From NCBI GenBank assembly GCA_014706295.1, contig JACSVZ010000004.1, positions 15,755,264-15,819,263 on the forward strand: DNA of 64,000 nt, written 5' to 3'. Shown here one piece after another: positions 34,919 through 45,317 of this stretch. Position 1 is the stretch's first letter. The number at the start of each line of letters is the position of its first letter. This DNA is from Lycocorax pyrrhopterus obiensis (taxonomy: Eukaryota; Chordata; Aves; Passeriformes; Paradisaeidae). A program made the translations under genes and the position numbers. The notes below the pieces were generated by a model. It did not search any database. It saw nothing but the letters and a program-made list of their open reading frames with translations, and had not been told where the DNA came from.

Positions 34919-36790
34919 GTGAGCTGACCTTTTGCTTCTGCTTGTGTTTCCTGTCCCTTAATTAGTTGATAATTCAAACAGGGGCTTTTGTTCTTATGCA
35001 ACCACAACTTAGTTTCCATACAAGCCTGTGGAGTGGGACTTTCTTAAAAGTCATTAAGAAGGTAGATAATATCAGTCCTGTCCATGTACTTGTTCTCCCT
35101 TTCAAAAATTTCCAGTGGGAGCTTGAGACTTGGTAGTATTGAAGCTTGATGACGAGGTCATCACTGGGTTGTGCTCCAAAATAGTGTTTCAGATGCTGAT
35201 CAGTCACTGATGCTCCAGAAGGTGATGCACGAAACCTGTCTGTGTGCATAAATTCTGCATTCTAACGACCTCTTCCTGGTACACGAACCCAAGATGCTGC
35301 AATTATTTTACATCAAGGCAGGATCTATCTGAAGGAGGAAGTGGAAAGGGGGACAAGACATCCTGAAACTGAAAAATTCCTTGCTGAAGCTTGATCCCAA
35401 GAGACAGGGAAATCTGGAAAAGAAGCGCTTGCAACCGTGAAAAATCCACTAGGTCACGATGTCTGGTGGAAAATATTGGAATATTTCAATTTTTATATCA
35501 AGAACATGGGAATGGTTTTTTTTGAAGAAAGTGTGCTTATATATAATTTTTGTCCTCATACATGAGGTTTTTATCTATTCTTTCATGTAAGAAGTTACAT
35601 GAAAGTGCCTCTAATGTACCAAAGCACTGATTTCTTAGAGAGCTGCTTTGTCCAGTTTCCCAACTAACCTGCTGTGCTGTGGCCAGCACTGAGAAACCTA
35701 TGTGTGGAAGGATTTCTGAATCAAAGAACTCATAGAAAGCTCAACTGAAAAGCCTAAACATGGTTTCATTTCTGTTTGATTCCTTTATTAAAAACCATAT
35801 CCTGGATGCCCAGCTTCCCTATCTTTCCCCTGAAGTGCAGTAAAAATTCCTGTTATTTTCCTGGGGAAAAGTGAAATCATCGCTGGAGCCAGATCAGACC
35901 TTTCACAGGTCCTTATCAACATATTTCCAAGTTTCCTTTCAATTCATTCTCCTAAAGGCAACATTAGAGATTTAGATTTCTGTTGGCTATTCATACCATG
36001 CCCTGGTCTAGTGGGAGACAGAGGCAGGAGCATGACTCACTGACATTATACTCCAGGTTTACACTCCCTGGTTTCTGTATGGTACCTACAGCCAGCATTT
36101 TCCAGCAGCAGAGACCAAACCTCCCCAGACCCCAGTGTGAGCAGCGAGCAGCAGAAACATGCAATCACACAGCAGCACGTTGCCTCACACAAAAACCTTC
36201 ATATTCATAATGAGGAGTTTGTTGCAGAAAACATTTGTTTGTGGTCTTTACTCTTTCTAAAATGAGGATTCAATTACTGCTGGTTTTTTTCCCCGGGAAG
36301 CAGCTGTTTTCACTGAGATGTTATTTTTTTTCCCTCACCCTTGCTATGGGAATGCTTTGCTACAAATACACACCTTGGTCTCCCTGCCTCGCTCTGATAG
36401 GCTTTTTAAAACCATGAGCTGCATGGGTAAGTAAAACAAATTGAAGTCATAAAATGGAGTCCATGTCTGGCTGGCGAGTGCCAGTCGCTGTATCAGCACC
36501 TGCTGTCTGCTCCAATGCAAGCTTTTATTGTGTTCCCACACATTGCAGGCGCTTGGCTTCTGTGGCATCATCCTCCCAGTCCTGAGACACGATGAACCTC
36601 CTGTGCTCCTCTGCACAGCAGCCCCAAACCCCAGCTCTGCTTCTGTTGTGTGGCTGACAGCAGCTCCACGATTTCTGCAGTGCCTTGTATATTCAAACCA
36701 GCACTGACTTGCAAGCCCACGGGTTCTTTTTTTTCTGTCAGCCACAAATATGTATTAATAAAGCAGAGTTTGGTGCTGCTGAATATAGCA
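34919..36790. other. Non-coding stretch, nothing specific recognised
   Basis: AT-leaning DNA with scattered chance frames (60-133 codons, the longer ones on the minus strand at 36344-36999). No second splice-bounded coding segment that would pair with the exon-like piece was found by reading. No named repeat. Confidence 0.45.
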
Positions 36791-37045
36791 GTGACATTTG
36801 TCTCGTGTTTGTCGCTTTGATTGGATAAAGCCCTGGCAAAGGCCTCTCTGAAATGCATCTCAGGCTGTGCCGAGCGAGACGTGAGCTCGGCTTTGTTGGC
36901 TCGGTGTGCTGGGGCACCGCGACAGAAGAACGAAACAATTATCTCACACTGCCAAAGTAATAGCTTCTGCTTATTCCTCAGCGAAAGCATAAGGGCCAAG
37001 TCCCCAAACCATTGAAGTCAAGGGAAGGATTCCTGTTGTTTCACA
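36791..37045. promoter_or_regulatory. Candidate conserved non-coding element, CpG-retaining
   Basis: About a dozen CpGs in 250 bp, among them TGCCGAGCGAGACGTGAGCTCGG (centred 36880) and CACCGCGACAG, adjoin AT-rich words such as ACAATTATC. The next 360 bp have no CpG at all. The right end (37008-37035) contains CATTGAAGTCAAGGGAAGGA, which may belong to an ancient dispersed repeat. Overlapping 100-140 codon frames here look incidental. Confidence 0.35.
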
Positions 37046-37439
37046 CAGCTTTGGATCAAAGCCGCTGTGCAAAGGCACAATTTTTTCTGTAGGTTAAAAA
37101 GAAAATACTTTTTTCTTTTTTTTTTTAAATCCAAAGAATGAGAGCATGGACATGCTATTTCTAACCCAGCTATGCTGAAATAATGAGAATGGAGAAGTTT
37201 AGGGAAAATTCAGATGAAGACATTTGGAAAAATAATTTACTCATCAAAATCCACAGTTTTAGGGTGACTGAAACTATTTATGAGTGTGTGGTGAATTTGA
37301 GAAAAGGGCTGGGCAAAGGAGTGGGGGGGGGCATTTATCTACAAAAATTTGTAAGAAAAATAGCATTTCATTTAGAAATGTTGCATGATGCAATTTAAAA
37401 ATAGTAAAGCAACATTGGCTTGACCCAAACACACTGTAG
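37046..37439. other. CpG-free AT-rich spacer
   Basis: After one CpG near 37062, the stretch 37081-37440 contains none. It has a T run at 37115-37126, a G run (37322-37331) and no recognisable gene or repeat. It contrasts sharply with both neighbouring CpG-retaining blocks. Confidence 0.5.
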
Positions 37440-37860
37440 CAAACGATGCCCTTCCCCCGAATGATCCTTTTGCCTCCTTCCCCGGTTTCCCAGCTTAGCC
37501 ATCAAAGGAAGGCAGGAGTCTAATTGCCCAGCTGTGATTGTAAGGAAACGACTCAAACGCCGCAGTCGCTGTCGCCTCGTTTGTGGCTGAGCCAGAGGAG
37601 TGAGCCATGAGCGCTCCCATTAACTAGCAGGCTAATCATTCTCTGCTGCTTGTTGAGAGAAACGCACACGGATGGCTCGGTTTAATCGGATGAAATTCCG
37701 ACAGTGCTTTTTGGTTCCTGTGGCTTTCATCCTTGGTGCCAGGGTTTTCAGCCCTCGGTAGGAAGAATTAAGGTGCTTCCTTTCCTGGCTCTCCTGAAAG
37801 GCAGATTGGTTATTACACCTGGATGCAAATTAAGCCGTCTGCCTTTGTTGAGATGAAGAA
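37440..37860. promoter_or_regulatory. Strong candidate conserved non-coding element / enhancer
   Basis: I count about 17 CpGs in 420 bp, with a cluster at 37548-37579 (AACGACTCAAACGCCGCAGTCGCTGTCGCCTCG in the sequence, cited by position), right after a 360-bp CpG-free stretch. It also has homeodomain-type cores (GTCTAATTGCCC, GCTAATCATT, GTTTAATCGGATGAAATTCCG) and the POU octamer with an attached ATTA, ATGCAAATTA (37823-37832). No open frame spans it. This is the most enhancer-like sequence in the window; conservation and activity are inferred. Confidence 0.5.
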
Positions 37861-40800
37861 AATGAGAATGAGCTTCACTGAAGGAACAAAAGCTCCCTGA
37901 GGTTGGAAGGACTGGCTCTGGATATCTGTGCAGGAGGCTGGGGGTGTGAGTGAGTGAAAGCAGGCTGCCTTCTCATGGACCCCAGGGCTCTCAGACCACC
38001 TTTAACCATGCCATAGCTCAGCACTGCTATGGAATGCTCTTCCACTATATCACCAAATATCATCAACAAATATCATCTCCACTAACATGACCCTTGCTGT
38101 GCTGGGTGCACCCTGTCTCCGTCACCTCCTTTCACTCCACGTCTGCCCTTTTGGACATGTTCTGACCCGTTCAGTCCAGTGCCCTTCCTCTGCCAGTGAC
38201 TATGGCAGATACTTAAGAAAACATTTTGAGGTAAAATATAGAAATCCATCACCTACCCAAATTTCAGCCATCAGCGAGGCAGAGATATGCCTCTCAATCC
38301 TCCAGTTTAATACCCTCAGCTAAACTTTCTACCATGGTTATTTATACCTTCAGCTCTTTCAACATCCTGTGGTGACGAGGTCTATGCTTTAATTCTATAC
38401 TATATGAAGACAATACTTCTTTCTTTGTGTTTTAAACCCTCTGCCTAATAATTTTGTGAGGTGCTCTCTAGTCCCTGGGTTACGAGCAGTTGTTGTTAAT
38501 CTTTCCAGATTGGCTTTACAGTGGTTGAACATGATTGCCAAGCTTAACCTGCCATACATGCTCCCTCTGCCATCCTTTGCCCAGGCAGAAGTCTGACCTG
38601 TTTCACAGCTCCTTCGTGGGGCCATTCCCTACTTGGGCACAGCCGTGAGCTTTAATATTCCCAGTGCTTCGTCTTTTGGGGAGAAAAGACGGTAGCAGGA
38701 CTGCATGATATCCAAGATATGACCCGGGATGAAGGAATATGGTTTGGAAAAATGCTGGGATCTTAGTCCTCTCACTGCCTTTCCAAATATTACACCTGCC
38801 TTTTAGATTCCTGATGATAACTGAGTTGATGTTTTCGGAGAATGATGCAGAACAGCCTTACATAGAATTAGCCAATATCCTGTTGTTGTACATTCATGCC
38901 TGGAGCTGTTTTCTCGATGTCCATAGCTTCATACATCTCGTGACAATATTATCAGCCTGGTACAACGTTGGACTCTGAAATGGCTGCTGAGGTTTTTGTG
39001 AGCAGTGTTCTCTCAGTGGTTTTGTCAGGAAGTCTAAAGCACACAGACTGGACAGAGGAGGAAGTGAACAAGCAAGGGTATCTGATACCATCACTCCCAG
39101 ACCTGAGGGTGACAGGCACTGTAAACCTGTGTCACCACAATTGGCAGCATGGTTAAAGGGATTTTTGTGTGGATTTTAAAATTTTTTTGAGAAATAAGTT
39201 TACCTTTTGTTCATTTTTTTAAAGTAGCCTGAGAAAACAGTGGAAGTATATATATTTCTCTACAAAAAATAGCTATCTGTTTAGAAAAAAATCCTTTAAT
39301 TTTGTGTTAAAGTGTTCATGCTAGCTTAAAATCACAATGAGAGGTTTCATTTGACTGAGTATTTAAGTAGGTTTCCTTCAGGAACAGCCGTTAAAATGAA
39401 AATCAATTTGTATTCACCCAACTTTAAATGTGATGCTGTGAGAGCAGGATACTGCAGAAACCATTTCTCCAGCCCTGTAGTCATCAGCTTCACTCCTGAC
39501 CTCACAAAGTAGCTTGACGTGTGGGGCAGAACTAAGGAGGCCTTTAAACCAACAATGTACAAAGCGTCAGGTGAAGGAAAGGCAAAGACCACGTTTTCAC
39601 TTCTGTGCAAATCCACTGCCAGCAATATCTGGAAGTCTGCTCTGGTGTGTTGTGTGTGGAACAGGCAGAATACATCCAGAGTAAGTGGGGGAAATCACCT
39701 TTAGAAGTGTTTCCTTCTTTTCCCCTGGTAACTTGTGGATAATTCCAGCTTGGACTGGTTTGAGCAACCTAAAATAACTAACCCAGGCTGAACTTAACAA
39801 GGCAACACTTCTAGGAGCAAACAGGCACCTGAATTTGATTGATACTTTGGATAATTTCATCTCCATGACTCGCTGCCCATCTTTGCCAGGTGAAATAATG
39901 TTCTTTCACCCCATTCAGTCAGTGAGAAAATTCAGCTGGAGAGGAGTGTCAGATCTAGATCCAGGGAAGGGCTTGCAGGTTTCAGTGCCTGGCACTGCCA
40001 CTCCTGTTGGAGATATCACAGCAAGACAGGCTGAAACTTGGTGTTGCTTATTTTCTGCCTCGATATGTGTTGATTTAGACTCCACTACAGTGAAATTGTT
40101 TCAATGGAACAAGCCAGGCAAACACAGCAGCAGCAGGGTTCCTTTGTTATCTGCTTTGAGCATTGGTGTGAGAGGAGAGAGAAGGTCAAATGTTTTTGGG
40201 CAGAGAGAAAAGCTGCATGCGAATCTTGTGTACCTTGTGTGAGACCTCTGAGTTCTGAGCTCTTGCATAAATGGGGAAATGCTCTTCTGCTTCTCTTTTG
40301 TTAGGAGATTGACCCTGTAAATGTGCTTTGGCTATCTTCAGGGAAAGCAGGGAGGATAATGACGAGTTGCTCCCAGATCCCAGTGGGATCCTAGTGAGGT
40401 TTGGGAATGGAGATGCAAAGATTCTCAAAGTTGTCAGGAAGTACATCCCTCAGGGGATGCCTTGAGGCCTTAAGGATATTTACTGACAGATGAGGAACAA
40501 TTAGGTTCTGAGCACCTGGGACAGCTCCCAGGCGAGGTGGAGCAAGTGAGGGGATTTTGAAGACATCCTGGTTTTGTGCTGTGTGAGCCTAAGTCCCTTT
40601 GCAGATCGAGGCCTAAAATGCAAGCAGGGATGCCCTGCAGAAGACCTCCAAGGAGTTTAAATCCCTTAGAAAATATAATGTGTAACTGGGTGCTTAAAGG
40701 CTATGTCACACACGATGGTCTGGGATTACATGGATAAATTTAAGTTCAGGTCTGCCTATTTTTGAATAGAAACATCATAAATTTTAGCTCTATTGAAAAT

Positions 40801-41379
40801 ATTTTGTGTGATTGATGCCGGTTTAGAGGCAGCAGATAAAGAAGTGTTGCTGGTTTTGAACATAAGCAGTATTTATTGTAGTGGCTTTCTACGAGTCGGG
40901 TGACTTCAGGATAGGATCTGGTTAAACAGCAAACATCATGTTCCCTCATGTTTTCATTAGATGTGAGAGCACGATTATATCACTGAGAACAAGGATAACA
41001 CCGCATAACTCGCCAAGTTAAGAGTCTTACAAAAGGCTTTAAAGATAGCAGTACACAGGGGGTGTGGGAACGTGAGGTTTTCTTTGCTTTGGACTGAGAG
41101 GCTGTTTTCCAACACTTCCCAGTCCCCTGCTTGCCAGCAGGGACACTCCCAGGGCCACAACACATCTGCTACAAAACGCCGCCTTGGTTCTGAAGGAGGG
41201 CGCTCGTGACAAAGAGTAAATATTCACCTCTCGCTGCTCGCAGAGAAAAGGCTCTTTCCTTTTTTAAATCTATTAGGCAAATGAGAAAAACTGCCAGAGA
41301 GATGATTTTCCTGGGAAACAGAGTGCTGGAGAAGGGATGCAACGTTTTAAAGCACATCTACTACACCTGAGCTGAGTTA
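37861..41379. other. Non-coding stretch, nothing specific recognised
   Basis: Mixed non-coding DNA. Frames up to 135 codons near 39835-40242 have no recognisable domain. A fragment near 40588-40612 (CCTAAGTCCCTTTGCAGATC) echoes an ancient amniote repeat phrase but is too short to call. No gene, RNA or named element. Confidence 0.45.
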
Positions 41380-41720
41380 TGTCACTTCTAAACGCCTTGG
41401 AGTAGCATCCTCTCACCCACCCCATCATTTAATTATGAGTACTAATGGGACTTTCAAGAGTGCATCCATGGGGAAATGCACTGCATCTCTCTGTTTGTTT
41501 CCTTCACCACGACGCTGCCTGCGCACACTGCGGGCTTTATTGGCAGCAGCTCCTCTTCATTTCAGATGTGTAATGCTATATTTACAGTACAACAGTTTTA
41601 ATTACCGATACAGCAGTGATAAAAGGGAAGGAAAGAAAGGGATGATCCATAATTGCCTATTTTTGTCTCTGATCAGCAAGAATTCCATCAGTTTCCTCAG
41701 AATTGTTCCCCAAAGGAATG
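41380..41720. promoter_or_regulatory. Candidate conserved non-coding element
   Basis: Non-repetitive block with CATTTAATTATGAGTACTAA (41427-41446), a CpG-bearing centre (CACGACGCTGCCTGCGCAC, 41508-41526, then TGCGGGC), TTTTAATTACCGATAC (41595-41610) and CATAATTGCC (41649-41658). It pairs homeodomain cores with retained CpGs in a CpG-poor region, as in the blocks at 27.6 and 37.4 kb. A 101-codon frame over it is probably incidental. Confidence 0.4.
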
Positions 41721-42491
41721 AAACGTATGTAAATATGTAAGATGAGTTTTAATTACTGAAAATGCATCAAAAGGAGTATATGTTTCCATGACTAAAACCT
41801 TTCCTGGAGTCACAATAAATGTCGCACAGAAAAATGGACCACTAATTAGTAAAGAAAGTAAGTTATAATCATGCATGGCAATATCCACGCTAATGGAGCT
41901 GGAACATGCCTGTGTTAATTTTGTAAGAAAGGGCATTTTAGGACTTGGGCTGCCACATGAACCTCAAATGAACAAGGCTGCGCTCCAGAAGGAAATCCTC
42001 CCTGCTGACCATTGTCCTCAGCACAACGAAGGTAAATCCTGCCCTGTTGCTGTAGTGGGAGAGTTAGGACTGGGTTTTAAGGAATGTGAAGAGCTTTCTG
42101 CCAGTGAAGCTGGCATCCAAATTTCTCTGCTTTTCTGGTGGAAACTGGCGGTTCACTGAAGCCAAATCCCTTCCATCTGGAGCAGATGAGAAGTCTCCTT
42201 TAATTTTACACAGAAAGGGAAAAAAGCCCCCAATGGTCCAACCTTCCCAAATCTTTTTAAGATATGGAGGTGTGTTCACCCTAATTCAGAACAGGAGTGC
42301 TTTCTTTGAGAGCATAGAAACACCTTTAGGTCAGAGAAATTGTTTCCCACATATCTCTACTTATGAATTTATTTCCAGACATAAGGCAGTGTTGTGTCTC
42401 TGGGTATTCTGGGAGTGTGGGCTCACTCTCAAAATGTTCCTTTTTTTAGCTTTGTTTGCATGAGTTTTCCTTGTATTTTGTAGTTGATTAG
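41721..42491. other. Non-coding stretch with chance frames
   Basis: Plus-strand frames of 94 and 125 codons (41875-42159, 42086-42463) overlap minus-strand ones. A GAAG/GTAAAT donor-like junction near 42030 is not paired with a convincing acceptor or known peptide, so no exon is called. Confidence 0.4.
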
Positions 42492-42617
42492 TTTAGATTG
42501 ATGCAATTAGTGTAATTAAGTGTAATTATGAATTTTGGTGGAAATTCATGTAATCATATATTTACAATGTGTAATTAGGTAATTACAATATGTAATTTGC
42601 AGTATAAAATGTAATGT
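42492..42617. promoter_or_regulatory. TAATTA homeodomain-site cluster
   Basis: Four exact TAATTA cores occur at 42513, 42523, 42572 and 42580. The first two are exactly 10 bp apart in a tandem GTGTAATTA unit, placing them on the same face of the helix, and the last two are 8 bp apart. TGTAAT also recurs at 42549, 42590 and 42609. TAATTA is the core of many homeodomain factors. The repetition could equally be slippage-derived degenerate repeat DNA. Confidence 0.45.
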
Positions 42618-42954
42618 CCTAACACGTTGCTGATTAAATTTCAAATTAAAAAAAAGATGTCCTGGCACATGGAATGGATAATCTCAAAAGTTCATTCTTT
42701 TGGAATATCTTTAGGAAGTCCTTTCCAAATTATCCAACCCCTTCTATTTCCCATATGGAACCAGAACCCTGCAAAAATCTGATTTTATAAAGCAAACATA
42801 TTTTCTCATCTCACTGTAGCCAGCAGAAAAAAAATGCCCTCACCCTCCACCTACATTTTCCACCCTCTTTCCTACATACAGACTTTAAAAGAAAAACAGA
42901 TAAAAAGAGCTCCAATAAAACATGCCAACAATTTGCAGCAGCAGCAAAAGAGCA
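42618..42954. other. AT-rich non-coding spacer
   Basis: Contains poly-A runs and an A-rich, CA-leaning stretch near 42830-42910. Nothing else recognised. Confidence 0.5.
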
Positions 42955-43105
42955 GTAACAAAGAGATTTATGTTTTGGAATTGTAATGATTTGTGCTCCG
43001 TTTTATTGAATCCATTTTTCTATGTAATATTTAATCTCCAAGCAGGGCATTTAAAATGTAGCAATTAAATGCCTTTATATGTTGATGCATCTCTGAGGAC
43101 CAAAG
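42955..43105. promoter_or_regulatory. AT-rich candidate conserved block
   Basis: GAATTGTAATGATTTGTGCT, CCGTTTTATTGAATCC, TATGTAATATTTAATC and GCAATTAAATGCC occur in a non-repetitive 150-bp run. The vocabulary (TAAT, ATTTAATC, one isolated CpG) resembles vertebrate CNEs. It is a lower-confidence call than the CpG-retaining blocks. Confidence 0.3.
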
Positions 43106-45030
43106 ATGAAGCAAATGGATTCTGCATGTGGATACTTTGAGGATGTCTTCTGGGAAATGAAATCTCCATTTCAGCATCAGCAGTAAATATTAACTGAACA
43201 CCTTCATAGTCCTCTGTGGTGTGTTCAGAGAGACTGTTCATCCCTGTGGATGAGGACTAAAGGAATTCCTGTTGTGTTTGACATGCATCTTCTCAAGATA
43301 TTGAGATTATTGGTCAATGGATGTGATGATGGAAAGTCACTCTCACCCTAACCTAGCAAACTATCTGCATGTCTCAACCTCAGCATGCAAAAAACCCAAC
43401 TCCTGGGATTTGGCAATATCCCAGCAGGCATTTCCCTCCATCTGTAGGACCAAAAGGCCCTTTAAAAACATCTAAATCTCACATTAAGGTGTCTTTAAGC
43501 CATTATACTCCAAAGATGTAGCAGAAATCTCAATCACCTTAACAAATTATTATTGCTTGGGCACAATGGTCACAGCCCCATTTCTACTGAGCCATGAAAC
43601 TACAAAGCTCATCACGCTGAGGCTGCTTGTTCTCTTGGAGAAAATGTGACTCAATGTTTATTTTGGTCAAGTCACCCCCCTATTCATGATAAATAATTGA
43701 AAGGACAATCAGGCACTACAGAATTTAATTTTAAGACTGATGTCTCTGGCTAGAACAGGCAGAAGGGGTAATAGTTTCGTCCATGCAACGAAACATCTTC
43801 CCCAACACTGCAGAGGTTCTGTAGGGAAGGAGTAAAGGGTTTCCTGAGCCCAAAAGGGGCTATGAGGTGCTGTTTACAGTCTTGAGGGACTTTGGACACT
43901 GGCCAGCTTCTGGTGCCTAGCCCTCAGTGTAATCCAGGGTATATTGGGGAAACTTCACTACATCCTTGTTAAAAAGTGATGTGATTCCAAGCAGGCACGA
44001 AGCCAGCAGCTGAGCCTGAAGAGGGGCCATGTCATTTGCTGCTCCATGTTGACAGATTTCCACTGTAACCAACACCTTGGCACTGCCAACACCTTCCTGA
44101 GCTCCAGATGAGAGCACTACATCTAACCTGACTACAAATCCTGATCGACTTGCCAAGGAAAATAGGTCTGAAGTTTCCAGCAACTGCATTGTGAACCACT
44201 CTGAGGAAATACCTTTCTCCGCCGGTTTCCAAACAGTGTGGTGTTCTCTACCCATGAAACAGGGATTTGAGCAGAATCGAGTCTTGCCTTCTCTTAGGGC
44301 TGAAAGTGAAGTATGAGCAGGACCGTAAGCAGAGAATAAGAACTGCTGAAAAGGGAGGGAAACTCATCAGCTGGGGCACTCTGCTGCATGAAGCTCTTTG
44401 GAAAAACAAGATAATTCACAAAACTCACTGATGCACAAGGAATTTGTGCCATTGGTTTCCATTAATGCCTGTGAAGATTACCCATGAAAATATCCACTGT
44501 GCAGATGGGAGAGTAAATTGTGTAGCTCTGCTATGAAATAAATTTGGATGTTACCAAATAAAGGACAGGTTTGTGCATAGATCCTGTAAAAACCAGTCTG
44601 TGATGTCTGGCTGTGAAGCAAGTCAAAGGGTTAGGTGATGAGAGGATTTGGAATACAAATAAATACACGTAATTGAAATAAAGGGGAAAAGCACATCTAT
44701 TGACAGCAGGAGTACATGCTAAGATAGGAACTACCAGAACCAGGAATTGCTTTTTCAAGACACAATAGAGTCCTTCAAAATGTCTGTCAAGAAAATAAGA
44801 TTATCAGGATGGCTTTATCATTAGAAGAAAAGGAATATTAAAAGACCTCAGTTAGATCTTAATAAAAAAGATAAATTTAAAGTAAACTGGCATGGAGTTT
44901 ATCCATGGTTGGGTTTGCAGTAATAAAGTCAGTGAGGGTATAAGCTATGTGATTTACAGGCAGTAAGCTTCTGTAAAATTTACAAACTGCTGTTATAAAA
45001 TGTCACCTTTTATGATGCATTCCTCTCAGC
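43106..45030. other. Non-coding stretch, nothing specific recognised
   Basis: Mixed DNA with frames up to 112 codons on the minus strand (43917-44255) lacking any domain. From about 44790 rightward it becomes AT-rich and word-like (TTAATAAAAAAGATAAATTTA), possibly the start of another conserved block. No named repeat. Confidence 0.45.
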
Positions 45031-45034
45031 CTGC

Positions 45035-45043
45035 ATATATAAA
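45035..45043 (+). promoter_or_regulatory. TATA-box-like element
   Basis: The sequence CTGCATATATAAAGGGCACTG contains ATATATAAAG with G/C-rich flanks, the usual TATA-box setting. A start would fall near 45065-45070 in a purine-rich run. Nothing downstream looks like a transcript or coding exon, so the call is weak. Confidence 0.2.
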
Positions 45044-45307
45044 GGGCACTGCAATAGAAAGAGTAGCAAAGGCAAAGCAGTTTTCTCTGCTACCTAGCCA
45101 GCTACCTTTTTTTCCTTTTACAGCAGTAGCAGAGATATATCATCTGATGACCCTGCACTAGGTTTTTTCTCATTAGTTTTTCTGTTTGTGTGGGCACACT
45201 GCTGGCCTTGCCATTGTTAATAGAAAATTTAGGGTGGTTTAAATGACGGTTTTTTGTAATATGCTCATGATGAATAGAGGAAGACTCCTCCCATATCCGT
45301 CAGTGTT
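45044..45307. other. Non-coding interval between two TATA-like sites
   Basis: T-rich (45107-45120, 45164-45185) with no open frame or repeat of note. Confidence 0.4.
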
Positions 45308-45317
45308 TATATAAAAG
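45308..45317 (+). promoter_or_regulatory. TATA-box-like element TATATAAAAG
   Basis: TATATAAAAG is a near-ideal TATA box preceded by CTCCTCCCATATCCGTCAG. It lies 273 bp after the preceding TATA-like site. There is no supporting downstream gene structure, so function is unproven. Confidence 0.2.

Noticed and set aside
36568..36999. 143-codon minus-strand frame over the CpG-bearing block
   Set aside because: Low stop density from CpG and GC content explains it; no protein family resemblance.
38197..38230. Possible 34-nt microexon reading DYGRYLRKHFE with a GAG/GTAAAA donor
   Set aside because: The acceptor is plausible but the segment is very short, the peptide is not recognised, and such short matches arise often by chance.
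42005..42031. Donor-like GAAG/GTAAAT after an open frame
   Set aside because: No matching acceptor and no recognisable peptide upstream; overlapping frames on the other strand.
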